Program-made: the position numbers and the translations under genes
Notes under the pieces: model-generated
Told to the model about the DNA's origin: nothing
Seen by the model: the letters and a program-made list of their open reading frames with translations, nothing else
The model's database searches: none
Shown here: positions 23,480 to 32,103 of the stretch, piece by piece
Layout: every line of letters starts with the position of its first letter
Position numbering within the stretch: the stretch's first letter is position 1
Assembly: GCF_028330765.1 (NCBI RefSeq)
Contig: NZ_JAQMTY010000295.1
Location: forward strand, 1-35,369
Length of the DNA stretch: 35,369 nt
Reading direction: 5' to 3'
Source of the DNA: Spirulina subsalsa CS-330
GTDB taxonomy: Bacteria; Cyanobacteriota; Cyanobacteriia; Cyanobacteriales; Spirulinaceae

Positions 23480-23533
23480 TCGAGGTCGCACAACAATGAA
23501 GGGGGATTCACTCCGGTGATTCTTGCGCATCCT

Positions 23534-23905
23534 TTACGTTGAAGATGGGGCGGCACTTAATTCGATGACGTTGCCGTCGGGGTCGCGGACAAAGAGTGCA
23601 GCTCGCCCGGATGCGCTGACTTGGAAGGAATAATGCTGGGCGGTGAGGGTGGTTTTGAGGGCAGTAATATCGTCAACCGCAAAGGCGATGTGGGGATTGC
23701 GTCCCCATTTTTCGGCATTGACTAGGGCAGATTGGGGGGCAGATGTGGCCATGAGATGCAGTTGGCTGTTGCCAATTTGATACCAGATGCCGGGGAATTT
23801 TAGCGATCGCTCCACGGGAATTAACCCTAAAATTCCCTCATAAAACTGCCGTGCTGCGGCCAAATCTCGAACAACAATCGCCGTATGCAAATACCCTCGA
23901 ATCAT
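23534..23905 (-). CDS. VOC/glyoxalase superfamily protein
   Basis: The protein has 123 aa and consists of two beta-alpha-beta-beta-beta modules. The first is LHTAIVVRDLAAARQFYEGI with GIWYQIGNSQLHLM. The second is NPHIAFAVDDITALKTTL with ALFVRDPDGNVIELSA. Candidate metal ligands are H7, H51, H73 (NPHIAF) and the terminal E (NVIEL), the pattern of glyoxalase, dioxygenase and fosfomycin-resistance-like proteins. Which reaction it carries out cannot be read. The start is supported by GAGGAGG seven bases before ATG 23905. It converges on the Rrf2 gene. Confidence 0.88.
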   Translation of the reverse strand: MIRGYLHTAIVVRDLAAARQFYEGILGLIPVERSLKFPGIWYQIGNSQLHLMATSAPQSALVNAEKWGRNPHIAFAVDDITALKTTLTAQHYSFQVSASGRAALFVRDPDGNVIELSAAPSST

Positions 23906-24057
23906 GATCGCCTCCTCATTCCACAGTTGACGATTCTACCGCAGTCAACGATACGAGGAACGATAGCGGTTGGATTGTGTTGGGTGGGTCGCGTCGGGGT
24001 TGGCACGGATGATGATCCGGGTTGCAAGGCCGATCGCGATCGTCAACGCCGGGATTT

Positions 24058-24188
24058 ATAGCAATAGTCGAAGAGATTAGGACAAGGGTATGTCTCGGAG
24101 GTATGTCTCGGAGGTATGTCTCGGAGGTATGTCTCGGAACAAGGGGCTTAAGCCCCTTGCCCGTCCTAACGATCTCGACCACTGCTAT
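24058..24188. mobile_element. MITE-like element with imperfect 26-bp terminal inverted repeats
   Basis: The left end 24058-24083 (ATAGCAATAGTCGAAGAGAT, then TAGGAC) and the right end 24163-24188 (GTCCTAACGATCTCGACCAC, then TGCTAT) are inverted copies matching at roughly 20 of 26 positions. Inside are four 13-bp tandem repeats (24088-24139) and a copy of the dispersed palindrome (24140-24159). No coding potential is seen. No clear target duplication was found. Confidence 0.65.
24088..24139. repeat. Four tandem copies of a 13-bp repeat
   Basis: The unit GTATGTCTCGGAG is repeated at 24088, 24101, 24114 and 24127, with only the last base of the fourth copy changed. The array abuts the palindrome CAAGGGGCTTAAGCCCCTTG (24140-24159). 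Thirteen is not a multiple of three, so copy-number change would not be tolerated in a coding frame, which fits noncoding DNA. Confidence 0.95.
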
Positions 24189-24214
24189 CGTGTGTTGTCC
24201 GCAGCCCTTGGGCG

Positions 24215-24574
24215 TTAGCTGCCGCGATAGGTGCTGTAGGCCCAGGGGGAAACAAGGAGCGGCACATGGTAATGGCTCGTCGGGTCGGCAATGCTAAAGG
24301 CGATGGGCACGCGGTCTAAAAAGGGGGGATCAGTTTGGGGGGTGGCGCGATCGCGAAAATAATCCGCCACCGCAAAGATCAACTCATATTGTCCGAGTTT
24401 GAATTGTTCGGGCGGGAGGACGGGGGTATCGGTACGCCCGTCGAGGTTGGTGGTGAAGGTGGCGTGGTGGTGTCGGGTACGATCGGGTGCGATCGCCCAT
24501 AATTCGATCACCATCCCCGCCGCCGGACAACCATTCGCTGTATCTAACACATGGGTGGTAAGAAAACCGGCCAT
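24215..24574 (-). CDS. 5-hydroxyisourate hydrolase (transthyretin-like)
   Basis: The protein has 119 aa and belongs to the HIUase/transthyretin-related family. It hydrolyses 5-hydroxyisourate, the product of urate oxidation, in purine catabolism. The diagnostic features are the N-terminal LTTHVLDTANG with H8, R47 in NLDGRTD, the late SHYHVPLLVSPWAYSTYRGS segment with a catalytic histidine, and the C-terminal YRGS tetrapeptide. Length is typical and no periplasmic signal is seen. No urate oxidase, OHCU decarboxylase or allantoinase gene is adjacent, so any pathway partners lie elsewhere. Confidence 0.93.
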   Translation of the reverse strand: MAGFLTTHVLDTANGCPAAGMVIELWAIAPDRTRHHHATFTTNLDGRTDTPVLPPEQFKLGQYELIFAVADYFRDRATPQTDPPFLDRVPIAFSIADPTSHYHVPLLVSPWAYSTYRGS

Positions 24575-24962
24575 AGATTGAAGTCAGGGATTGAAATAAC
24601 GTGCCAGCGTAGTCTAGCGACCTCATTTTAGCGGCAGAATCCCCCCGCTCAAGCACAACAAAATGTAACACTTTGGGCCGTCCCCTTGAAGTTATGCAAC
24701 GTTTCGTAAGACTTCCGGGATTTCCTCCTAAGGGTGGAGGTGCGGTTTCCCATCGATTGCTATGATTAAAGAAGAGTTAAATCATTCCACGCCATTTATT
24801 AACCCCATTCCATCGAAGCGTTCCGTAAACGGCGATTTTTCAATGATCATCCCATTGAACTGAACTTTGAAAATTGGTATTGCTGCCAGGCGGAATCTGA
24901 TGATTGGGCTGCATAAAAATTCCTATGGTGTTGAGGATTAGAGATTATTTTGGAGGATTATT
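24575..24962. other. Intergenic region upstream of the pentapeptide-repeat gene
   Basis: The 388-base spacer separates divergent genes and must carry both promoters. No tRNA or hairpin terminator was seen. A short stop-to-stop frame at 24803-24916 encodes EAFRKRRFFNDHPIELNFEN and then WYCCQAESDDWAA, which reads like real protein but has no usual start codon. It may be a gene remnant. GGAGG lies 7-11 bases before ATG 24963. Confidence 0.4.
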
Positions 24963-25484
24963 ATGGGTCGCCTATATACAGCATCGCTACTCACCATCGC
25001 TACCGTTTTTGGGCTTGCCGGCCTGGGTCACGCGGAAAACCCCGCCGATGTGCAGAAACTTCTAGAGACCAGGGCCTGCGAGGCCTGTGACCTGTCTAAC
25101 GCCGATCTTTCGGAACTGCATTTGATTGGTGCAGACTTACGCAGTGCCAATCTGCAAGGGGCAAATTTAACCGCCACTAACCTCGAAGGGGCTGACTTAA
25201 CCGGGGCTGACTTGAGTGGGGCTGATTTAACCCTGACCACGTTGATTAATGCAGAGCTTGTTAATACCGATCTTTCTGATGCAACGCTGTTTGCGACGAA
25301 TCTCAACAGTGCAATTCTCAATGGGGTAAACTTCACAGCGGCAACTCTCAATGATGTGCAATTAGCCGGGGCTGCGATCACTGATTTAGTGATTACCGAT
25401 GCAACCATTGAAAATACTCCGATTGGGATCGGCGGGGAAGATGGCGAAATTAATCCGGATCTCTTACCCGAGATGGCAGACTAA
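24963..25484 (+). CDS. Secreted pentapeptide-repeat protein
   Basis: The protein has 173 aa. An N-terminal signal peptide (about 1-24, SLLTIATVFGLAGLGHA) sends it to the periplasm or thylakoid lumen. After a short helix (NPADVQKLLETRACEACDLS) with two cysteines, about 18 tandem A(D/N)LXX pentapeptides (residues about 42-150) should form a right-handed quadrilateral beta helix. The acidic tail is IGGEDGEINPDLLPEMAD. Small exported pentapeptide proteins with the same RACxxCDLSxADL opening are common in cyanobacteria and have no known activity. Start and a strong ribosome binding site (TTTTGGAGG) agree. Confidence 0.9.
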   Translation: MGRLYTASLLTIATVFGLAGLGHAENPADVQKLLETRACEACDLSNADLSELHLIGADLRSANLQGANLTATNLEGADLTGADLSGADLTLTTLINAELVNTDLSDATLFATNLNSAILNGVNFTAATLNDVQLAGAAITDLVITDATIENTPIGIGGEDGEINPDLLPEMAD

Positions 25485-25880
25485 CGAGTGATCATCTGCA
25501 TCGTTTGAATTATCAGTATTCGTTCTGAACCCTGATCCATTCTGTGGATCACAGAGAACTACAGATTTGGGATGGATAGATTGGCAGTGGTAGCATCTTC
25601 GGATGTGTGCCACTGTTTTTCCTATGGAGCGGGAGGGGGGCGGGAACTGTCGGGAGTGGGAAGGGAGTCGATACAATACCAACAGGGTGTATCTCAGTGA
25701 TGCAATCTCTCACCCAACCCTCTCCCGAAGGAGAGGGCTTTTGGCTCCTTTCTCCTGCGGGAGAAGGGCTGGGGATGAGGGGGGTCTCTGGTGAGCCATG
25801 GGAATCTGCAAAAGTGAGATGCACCCTACCAACATCCCGATCCGGTTGGGATTGAATGATCTGTTTGAGTTGAGATTGCT
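25485..25880. other. Intergenic region filled largely by a MITE-like element
   Basis: The 396-base spacer between the pentapeptide-repeat and SpoIID genes contains no supported gene. The central 142 bases are the element described at 25685-25826. The left 190 bases are ordinary AT-richer sequence with no structure I can name. Confidence 0.6.
25685..25826. mobile_element. MITE-like element with 8-bp target duplication and internal REP hairpins
   Basis: The ends GGGTGTATCTCA (25685-25696) and TGAGATGCACCC (25815-25826) are inverted copies with one mismatch; weaker similarity extends another ten bases (TGCA). TACCAACA is repeated exactly outside both ends (25677-25684 and 25827-25834). Inside lie two hairpins, CCCTCTCC/GGAGAGGG (25718-25737) and TTCTCC/GGAGAA (25750-25765), of a widespread bacterial intergenic type. 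No gene is inside, so movement would need a transposase in trans. Confidence 0.88.
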
Positions 25881-27443
25881 ATGATTAAGCCGTTGTTTTT
25901 GTTGATCCCTGCATTGTTAACGGGTGGGGCGATGCCTGCGATCGCTGTCACGGAAATTGATGTGGGGGTGGTGCAGCGGTTTGGTGATGAGCAGGGCGAT
26001 CGCCTCACCCTCAGTAGCGGCGACAATCGACCCCTCACCCTCTCCTTCCCAAGTCCCAACGGCGATCGCCAAACCTTAACCACCGCCAGCCTCACCCTGG
26101 AGGTGCGCCCCCAACCCCAAGGTTCCCCCGTCGTCCAAGAATGGATCGTCCTCAGCGATCATGCCACCTTTGAAACCGCCGAAGATGCCTCAAAACAGTG
26201 GGCGGCGCGGGGCATTGCCGTCGAAGTGACCCAGCCGGGACGCTGGCAAGTGTGGGCGAAGCGGGATGTGTACTCTACGCCATTGCTGCGGCGTAAACTC
26301 CTTGAAAGTCTGCGGGAGGGGGGAGAAACTGACCCCTATCTGCAAAGTGAAGTTTTAGAGGCGGTTCCGATTGTGTCGTTCCAAGTGGGCAATTTTCGCT
26401 ACAACCGTCAGGAAATCGACATCACCACGCCCAGCGATCGCATCCGCGTCCAAACCGAAGACGGCACAACCCTCTACGGCGGCACGATGCGCATCCAACC
26501 CAACGCCTACGGAAATTTTACCCTCGTCAATACTGTCGATATTGAAACCTATCTGCGGGGCGTGGTTCCCCATGAAATTGGCCCCCAGGCTCCCTACACG
26601 GCGGTACAGGCCCAAACCGTGATCGCCCGCACCTATGCCCTCCGAAATACGCGCCGCTTCCAGGCGGACGATTATGAACTCTGCGCAACGGTGCATTGTC
26701 AGGTTTATAAAGGGCTGACGGGGACGGTGGCGCGGGCGGATCAGGCGATTCAGTCCACGGCGGGCCAGGTGTTGACCTATGAAGATGAATTGGTAGACGC
26801 GCTTTATTCGGCCCATACCGGGGGGGTGACGGCGCAGTTTGAGGATATTTGGGATGGGCAAATGCGGGAGTATTTACGGGCGCGGGTGGATGCGATCGCG
26901 CCCACCTGGAACCTCGCCCAAGCCCCCCTCGACAATGAAACCGCCATTCGCCAGTTTCTCAACCAACGCCAAGGCTTCAACGGTGCAGATAGTCCCGTGT
27001 TTCGCTGGGATCGCAGCAGCACCTTACCGGAACTCACCGCCGATCTGAATAAATACCTCACCGTCACCAAACACCCCCTCGGCCCCGTGCAGCAGATTAT
27101 CCGCATGGCGGTGACGGAGCGATCGCCCTCCGGCCGGATTCGCACCCTCGCGATCACCACCAATCGCGGCGTGATCGAACTCCACAAAACCGAAGCCCGC
27201 AGCGCCCTCGGCCCGCCCCGCAGCACCCTGTTCTACATTGACCCGATCCTCAATGCCCAAGGCGAACTGAGCGGCTACCGTTTCGTGGGGGGCGGCTTTG
27301 GCCATGGCGTTGGCCTCAATCAATACGGCTCCTACACCCTCTCAAACCAGGGCTGGGACTATCGGCGCATCCTCCAGTTCTACTATCCCGGCACAACCCT
27401 GCAACCCTTCAGCCCCAACATCATCCGCTATCAACCCGATTAA
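25881..27443 (+). CDS. SpoIID/LytB domain protein
   Basis: The protein has 520 aa with a signal peptide (about 1-22, LFLLIPALLTGGAMPAIA), so it acts outside the cytoplasmic membrane. About residues 60-140 may form a SPOR-like domain (TFETAEDASKQWAARGIAVE). The SpoIID domain follows (about 200-500), with NTVDIETYLRGVVPHEI, AVQAQTVIARTYALRNTRRF, LYSAHTGGVTAQFEDIW and GGGFGHGVGLNQYGSYTLSN. In Bacillus, SpoIID is a lytic transglycosylase that cuts denuded glycan, and LytB is an amidase enhancer. In cyanobacteria a cell-wall remodelling role is inferred. The catalytic-type glutamate in VVPHEIG is present. A terminator-like palindrome (27473-27492) follows. Confidence 0.9.
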   Translation: MIKPLFLLIPALLTGGAMPAIAVTEIDVGVVQRFGDEQGDRLTLSSGDNRPLTLSFPSPNGDRQTLTTASLTLEVRPQPQGSPVVQEWIVLSDHATFETAEDASKQWAARGIAVEVTQPGRWQVWAKRDVYSTPLLRRKLLESLREGGETDPYLQSEVLEAVPIVSFQVGNFRYNRQEIDITTPSDRIRVQTEDGTTLYGGTMRIQPNAYGNFTLVNTVDIETYLRGVVPHEIGPQAPYTAVQAQTVIARTYALRNTRRFQADDYELCATVHCQVYKGLTGTVARADQAIQSTAGQVLTYEDELVDALYSAHTGGVTAQFEDIWDGQMREYLRARVDAIAPTWNLAQAPLDNETAIRQFLNQRQGFNGADSPVFRWDRSSTLPELTADLNKYLTVTKHPLGPVQQIIRMAVTERSPSGRIRTLAITTNRGVIELHKTEARSALGPPRSTLFYIDPILNAQGELSGYRFVGGGFGHGVGLNQYGSYTLSNQGWDYRRILQFYYPGTTLQPFSPNIIRYQPD

Positions 27444-27472
27444 GCTCCTGGGCTGCTCGGCTGATCCAAGGC

Positions 27473-27492
27473 CAAGGGGCTGAAGCCCCTTG
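27473..27492. repeat. Copy of the dispersed palindrome at a convergent gene end
   Basis: CAAGGGGCTGAAGCCCCTTG differs at one central base from the other copies. It lies 30 bases after the SpoIID stop and 34 bases before the end of the convergent AarF gene, where a bidirectional terminator would be expected. No T-tract follows on either strand. Confidence 0.85.
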
Positions 27493-27525
27493 CTCCCCCA
27501 ACCAAGATCGCAACATCAAACAACA

Positions 27526-29181
27526 TTACAGCAGCGTTTCAATCCGTTCGCGGGCGAGGAGACGAAGGAGGTTACGGCTGAGGAGAAAAAACCAAAAGAG
27601 CGATATGCAAAATAATGCGATCGCCCAATTTCCATAGCCCCCCAACAATAACCCCGTCCCCGCCACCAGGGTCGAACCACTGATGCAGGCATAGATTAAA
27701 CATTTCAAGGCGAGATTAATCCGGCGCAGAAGGCGATCGCCCACATCGGAGCGAATCCGAAACTCCAGTTCTCCCTGTTGGATGCGTTTTTCTAAGAGTG
27801 CGATCGCTTCTTCGGCTGCACTGGGTCGCGTCAATTGATACTGCACAAACGCCGCCGCCTGTTTCGCCGTCTTGCGCAGTAAATTCCCCTTATTCACCGA
27901 TTGGGTTAACTCTTTAATAAACGGTTTACTCGCCGCGATTAAATTGTATTGGGGGTTCAAACTGCGGGCAATCCCGTCTAGGGTTGAAATCGATTTCACA
28001 ATAAACATCATCTGCGCCGGTAAACGGAACGGCTGCTGTTCAAACAGCACATACACCTCATCACTCATCTCCTGAAACGCCCGCAAATCCACCGGCTTTT
28101 CCCGGAACCGATCCAACACAAACCCCACCACCCGCTTCACCGGAGCCATATCCCCCACCGGCTCAATCAACCCCATATACAGCAGGCTATCCACCACCGC
28201 ATCCGTATCCTTTCTGAGCACCCCAAAAAAAGTATTAATCATCTGATCCTTCGCCAGAGATTTCACCTCCGCCATCGTGCCAAAATCATAGAAAATCAAG
28301 CGGCCATCCCGCTGCACCGCCATATTTCCCGGATGGGGATCGGACTGAAAAAAGCCATCTTCCAGCAATTGTTTTAAATAACAGGAAACCCCAGCTTGGA
28401 TTACTTGATCCGGGTCAATGTTGCAATCTTCTAAGGTGCGGCGATCGTCAATTTTAATCCCTGGTAAATATTCAAGGGTGAGCACCTTTTTTGAGGTATA
28501 TCGCCAATATACTTTCGGCACTAAGATATGGGAATAGCCTTTGAAATTGAGTTGAAACCGTTCCGCATTATGGCCTTCGTGGAGATAGTCAATTTCTTGA
28601 TAGAGCAGCCCAAAAAATTCATGATACAGCGCTTCTAAATTGTATTTACGAATATTGGGAAAATATTGATTCAGTAACCGTACCACCCGATGCAACACTT
28701 CAATATCTAAGTTAAACAAAGCCTCAAGTCCCGGTCGTTGCACCTTGACCACCACGTCTTCGCCGCTGTGGAGTTTGGCGCGATGCACTTGCCCCAAGCT
28801 CGCCGCCGCCAGGGGAAAATGATCGAAATCTTCAAACAGAGTCTGCACCGGTTTGCCCAGTTCTGCTTCAATGACAGCGATCGCTTCCTCCGACCCAAAG
28901 GGCGGCACGCGATCTTGGAGTTCACTCAACGCCTCGGTATATTCCACGGGGATTAAATCCGCCCGCGTCGAAAGGGCTTGACCGAGTTTAATGAACGTGG
29001 GGCCCAGTTCGAGGAGTTGACGGGTGAGCCATTGTGCTCGCTTGCGAGTGGTTTGGATCGAGCGATTTCCCAGTAGGCGATCGCGCCCCAACATCAGCAA
29101 AAACTGCGCCATAAACACAAAAATATCAAGCTGACGAGACCAGGGCGAATAGGTTTTGCGTTGCCAACGGGGGGCTTTCAT
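27526..29181 (-). CDS. AarF/ABC1/UbiB family atypical kinase
   Basis: The protein has 551 aa. The diagnostic KxGQ motif is in LGPTFIKLGQALSTRADLIP, and the unusual alanine-rich loop is in PLAAASLGQVHRAKL. The catalytic lysine is in VVVKVQRPG, the catalytic-loop Asp/Asn in DPHPGNM and the metal-binding Asp in IFYDFGTM. Two C-terminal hydrophobic segments (LIYACISGSTLVAGTGLLLG and WAIALFCISLFWFFLLSRNL) anchor it to a membrane. The family supports quinone (ubiquinone or plastoquinone) and tocopherol metabolism, probably as lipid-related ATPases rather than protein kinases. Cyanobacteria carry several paralogues and I cannot say which role this one has. Confidence 0.93.
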   Translation of the reverse strand: MKAPRWQRKTYSPWSRQLDIFVFMAQFLLMLGRDRLLGNRSIQTTRKRAQWLTRQLLELGPTFIKLGQALSTRADLIPVEYTEALSELQDRVPPFGSEEAIAVIEAELGKPVQTLFEDFDHFPLAAASLGQVHRAKLHSGEDVVVKVQRPGLEALFNLDIEVLHRVVRLLNQYFPNIRKYNLEALYHEFFGLLYQEIDYLHEGHNAERFQLNFKGYSHILVPKVYWRYTSKKVLTLEYLPGIKIDDRRTLEDCNIDPDQVIQAGVSCYLKQLLEDGFFQSDPHPGNMAVQRDGRLIFYDFGTMAEVKSLAKDQMINTFFGVLRKDTDAVVDSLLYMGLIEPVGDMAPVKRVVGFVLDRFREKPVDLRAFQEMSDEVYVLFEQQPFRLPAQMMFIVKSISTLDGIARSLNPQYNLIAASKPFIKELTQSVNKGNLLRKTAKQAAAFVQYQLTRPSAAEEAIALLEKRIQQGELEFRIRSDVGDRLLRRINLALKCLIYACISGSTLVAGTGLLLGGYGNWAIALFCISLFWFFLLSRNLLRLLARERIETLL

Positions 29182-29369
29182 ACGAAATCAGCGAAAGATG
29201 CAGAGCAAAAACACGGGGAAAATCCCAGCAATACGCCCTGAATTATCCCACACTCCGCCAAGGGTGGCACGCAGACCAGCCCCGCACCCATCGGATCAGC
29301 AACGTTCCCATCACCTTACCCGCAACCCTGATCAGCGCCGCATCCTTCGCCCCGTACCCTGCAAACCGC

Positions 29370-30224
29370 TTAACGTTTCTGACTCACCAACGTAATACTC
29401 CGGAACAATAACGGCAGGCTCGCCACTTTACGCTTCAGGGCAAACGGCAGCAAATCCGTGACCGATTCCAACAGACTAATAATCGGCAACGTCACCCCAT
29501 TAAGCGGGATTTTAATATTCTGTGTTTTGCGACTTTTATACAGCCAAACGCGCTGAAAACCCGCATCCCGCAGCACATGATACAACTCAGTGGTCGTATA
29601 TTCTTTCAAATGAAAACAGGTCGCCACTTCATCAAAATATTGGGAAATATCATGGGGGCCCGATAACCGATTCGGGGTAATGCAAATAAAGTAACCGCCG
29701 GGAGCCACTTTTTGATAAATACTTTTAATTTGATCGGCGGCATCATCGGGGTGTAAATGCTCAATCACTTGGTTACTATAGGCCACATCTAAACTGTTAT
29801 CCGGTAAGGGGATATTGCAGCCATCAAATAACACCAGTTCAAAATTTTCAGGAAAGGTAACGGACTTAGAAATTTCCGCCGAAACATCAATGGCATACAC
29901 TTTTTTCACCAACGGCTGCACGGCGAGAGCGACGCAACAGTCCCCCGGGCCCACTTCACCATAGGTTTTTTCGGGGCTGAGAAACGGACGCAGCAGATCC
30001 ATCCGATAGTTCGCCACCCAGGCTTGGGCCTCTGCGTTTTTGCTGCGTTCAACGAGAGGCTCAAAGGTGATGGTGCGATACAGTTCATCGTAGACCTCAC
30101 TATAGAGATGTTGGCGCTCTGTCTTCGTGGACTGCCGCAAACGTTGAGCAAGGCGCTTTTCGGTTTCGTAATGAAGACGGATCTGTTCTGGAGTGCGATT
30201 GTACTTATCCTGAAGGGTCGTCAT
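29370..30224 (-). CDS. Class I SAM-dependent methyltransferase (Methyltransf_11-like)
   Basis: The protein has 284 aa from ATG 30224 (MTTLQDKYNRTPEQI). The frame stays open to 30392 but the extra 56 residues look like read-through of noncoding DNA. The SAM-binding glycine motif is YGEVGPGDCC, followed by VYAIDVSAEI with the ribose-binding acid, and then LDVAYSNQVIEHLHPDDAAD (motif II region) and VAPGGYFICITPNR. The C-terminal half has a hydrophobic stretch (NGVTLPIISLLESVTDLLPF). A glycosyltransferase gene is divergent, so surface glycan or lipid modification is a reasonable guess, but the substrate is unknown. Confidence 0.85.
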   Translation of the reverse strand: MTTLQDKYNRTPEQIRLHYETEKRLAQRLRQSTKTERQHLYSEVYDELYRTITFEPLVERSKNAEAQAWVANYRMDLLRPFLSPEKTYGEVGPGDCCVALAVQPLVKKVYAIDVSAEISKSVTFPENFELVLFDGCNIPLPDNSLDVAYSNQVIEHLHPDDAADQIKSIYQKVAPGGYFICITPNRLSGPHDISQYFDEVATCFHLKEYTTTELYHVLRDAGFQRVWLYKSRKTQNIKIPLNGVTLPIISLLESVTDLLPFALKRKVASLPLLFRSITLVSQKR

Positions 30225-30694
30225 ATCATTTCTGGGTGTGGCGAATTTGATGCAGATACTGTATAGCTTAAACATCATAACGATGTTTTTAGGGGATGAA
30301 ATCAATTTTAATAATTGGTAATGATTTCTCGAACCGTCTTCCTGGATAGATGGGATGGCCTGGCAACGTTGCGATCGCACCTCTGCATTCAACTCAATTC
30401 AAACACGATCGTGATCACCTCACATTCTGGATGAGTTCTCTCACGATTTCCCTGACTCGATCGAGCCGTTCTAAATCACACGAAGACAGACAAAATCCTA
30501 ACGTGACTTGTATCTCTAAGCCCCTGGGTTGAGATGACGCGGAAATCCTATTTGTGAACGGAAGGAGAAGCAACGCATCTCCTTCGTCTCGTTTGAGATG
30601 GGAGCAATTTGACGCTGAGGGATGAGGACAAGACTGGGTGGGAGGGCTGGCCTAGAGATTAAGGGGATGGGTTAAGATTTGCCAAGGTTGATCC
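30225..30694. other. Divergent intergenic region with short hairpins
   Basis: The 470-base space contains no convincing gene. GAAGGAGA and TCTCCTTC form an 8-bp stem (30561-30585) around a 9-base loop. ATCTC...GAGAT with an inner CCC/GGG pair forms another weak stem near 30510-30533. AAGG about seven bases before ATG 30695 is a plausible ribosome binding site. Confidence 0.5.
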
Positions 30695-31942
30695 ATGAAG
30701 AGGCGTGTTTTGATGAAACCCTTGAAAATTCTCATCTCTGCCTATGCCTGTCGCCCACATATGGGGTCTGAACCGGGAGTGGGTTGGAATATTATGCGGG
30801 AAGTGGCGCAGTATCATCAGGTGTGGTTGCTGACTCGTCAGGATAATGTGGCGCTGATTCGGGAAGAGTTGGCGCAGAATCCGATTCCCAATGTGCAGGT
30901 GATTGATTGTCCGGTGTGGGGGGAGGGGGTGTGGAAGCGATCGCTCTTCGGGGTACATATTCATTATTATCTCTGGCAGATTCGCGCCTATTTTGTTGCC
31001 AAACAGAGCCATCAAGAGGTCATGTTTGATGCGATCCATCACGTCACCTATGTGCGCTATTCCACGCCGAGCTTTTTATCGTTGTTGCCGATTCCGATGC
31101 TCTGGGGGCCGGTGGGGGGTGGCGAAATGGCTCCGGCGGCGTTTTGGCAAGATTTCAGCCTGCGGGCCAAGGTGTACGAATGGGTGCGGGTCTTGGCCCA
31201 TCGCCTTGGTGAGCTTGACCCCTTTACGGGGATGACGGCGCGGCGGTGTCAGCGGGTACAGGCCACCACCACCGACACCGCCGATCGCCTCAAAAAACTG
31301 GGCTGTCCGGCGGTGGAGCTTGCGCCGGAATCGGGGATGGCGGCGGCGGAAATTGAACGCTTGGCGGCCTGTGAATGGCCCGCGCCGGAGCCGTTGCGGG
31401 TGATTACGATGGCGCGGTTGTTGCATTGGAAGGGGATTCATTTGGGGATTCGCGCCTTTGCGGCGGCTCAGGTGCCGACGGCGGAATATTGGATTGTGGG
31501 GGATGGGCCGGAGCGATCGCACCTCGCCCAACTGGCCCAAGACTTGGGCGTTGGTTCCCAGGTGAAATTCACCGGCCGCGTGCCTCGGGATCAAGCGATC
31601 GCCTATCTCAGCCAATCCCACGCCCTCATCCATCCCAGCCTCCACGATTCCGGCGGCTGGGTTTGTTTAGAAGCCATGGCCGCCGGTCGTCCGGTGATCT
31701 GCCTCGCCCTGGGGGGCCCCGATCGCCAAGTTGTCCCAGAAACCGGGTTTAAGATTCCAGCCCTGAATCCTGAACAAGCCGTACAAGCCATGGCCGCAGC
31801 CCTACAGCAGCTAGCCACCCATCCCGAATTGGGGCAGCAAATGGGGAAAGCGGGTCAAGAGCGGGTCAAAACCCTCTACAGTTGGAGCCAACGGGGCCAA
31901 ACCCTGGCCGCCACCTATAATCAATTGCAAAAAGTCCCGTGA
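30695..31942 (+). CDS. Glycosyltransferase family 4 protein
   Basis: The protein has 415 aa and a GT-B fold. The N-terminal half opens with ILISAYACRPHMGSEPGVGW, whose glycine loop contacts the acceptor/donor. The C-terminal half has ITMARLLHWKGIHLGIRAFA, the sugar-nucleotide region VGDGPERSHL and KFTGRVPRDQAIAYL. The HPSLHDSGGWVCLEAMAAGR segment carries the GT4 E-x7-E-like catalytic region. The protein should transfer a sugar retaining anomeric configuration, in exopolysaccharide, lipopolysaccharide or glycolipid synthesis. The in-frame ATG at 30713 would give MKPLKILISAY and is equally likely as start. Neighbouring genes are methyltransferases, but no polysaccharide export genes are in view. 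Confidence 0.88.
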   Translation: MKRRVLMKPLKILISAYACRPHMGSEPGVGWNIMREVAQYHQVWLLTRQDNVALIREELAQNPIPNVQVIDCPVWGEGVWKRSLFGVHIHYYLWQIRAYFVAKQSHQEVMFDAIHHVTYVRYSTPSFLSLLPIPMLWGPVGGGEMAPAAFWQDFSLRAKVYEWVRVLAHRLGELDPFTGMTARRCQRVQATTTDTADRLKKLGCPAVELAPESGMAAAEIERLAACEWPAPEPLRVITMARLLHWKGIHLGIRAFAAAQVPTAEYWIVGDGPERSHLAQLAQDLGVGSQVKFTGRVPRDQAIAYLSQSHALIHPSLHDSGGWVCLEAMAAGRPVICLALGGPDRQVVPETGFKIPALNPEQAVQAMAAALQQLATHPELGQQMGKAGQERVKTLYSWSQRGQTLAATYNQLQKVP

Positions 31943-32103
31943 GACAAGGCAGCGTTAGCCCCTGGAGGCTCAACGTTGCGAGGGTTTGAGCGATGGCGGC
32001 GGCGAGACTGGGGCCAAGGTGCGATCGCGCCCTGTCTTGCGCTTCCGTCAGCAGATCTGATTACAATAATGGCTGATCTATACTCACTTACCCCAAACCC
32101 ACC

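Larger units (their letters stand above)
23906..24214. other. Intergenic region with an inverted-repeat element
   Basis: The 309-base space between two minus-strand genes holds no convincing gene. It contains the inverted-repeat element at 24058-24188 with its internal tandem repeats and palindrome. The remaining 150 bases to its left show nothing I can name. Confidence 0.6.
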
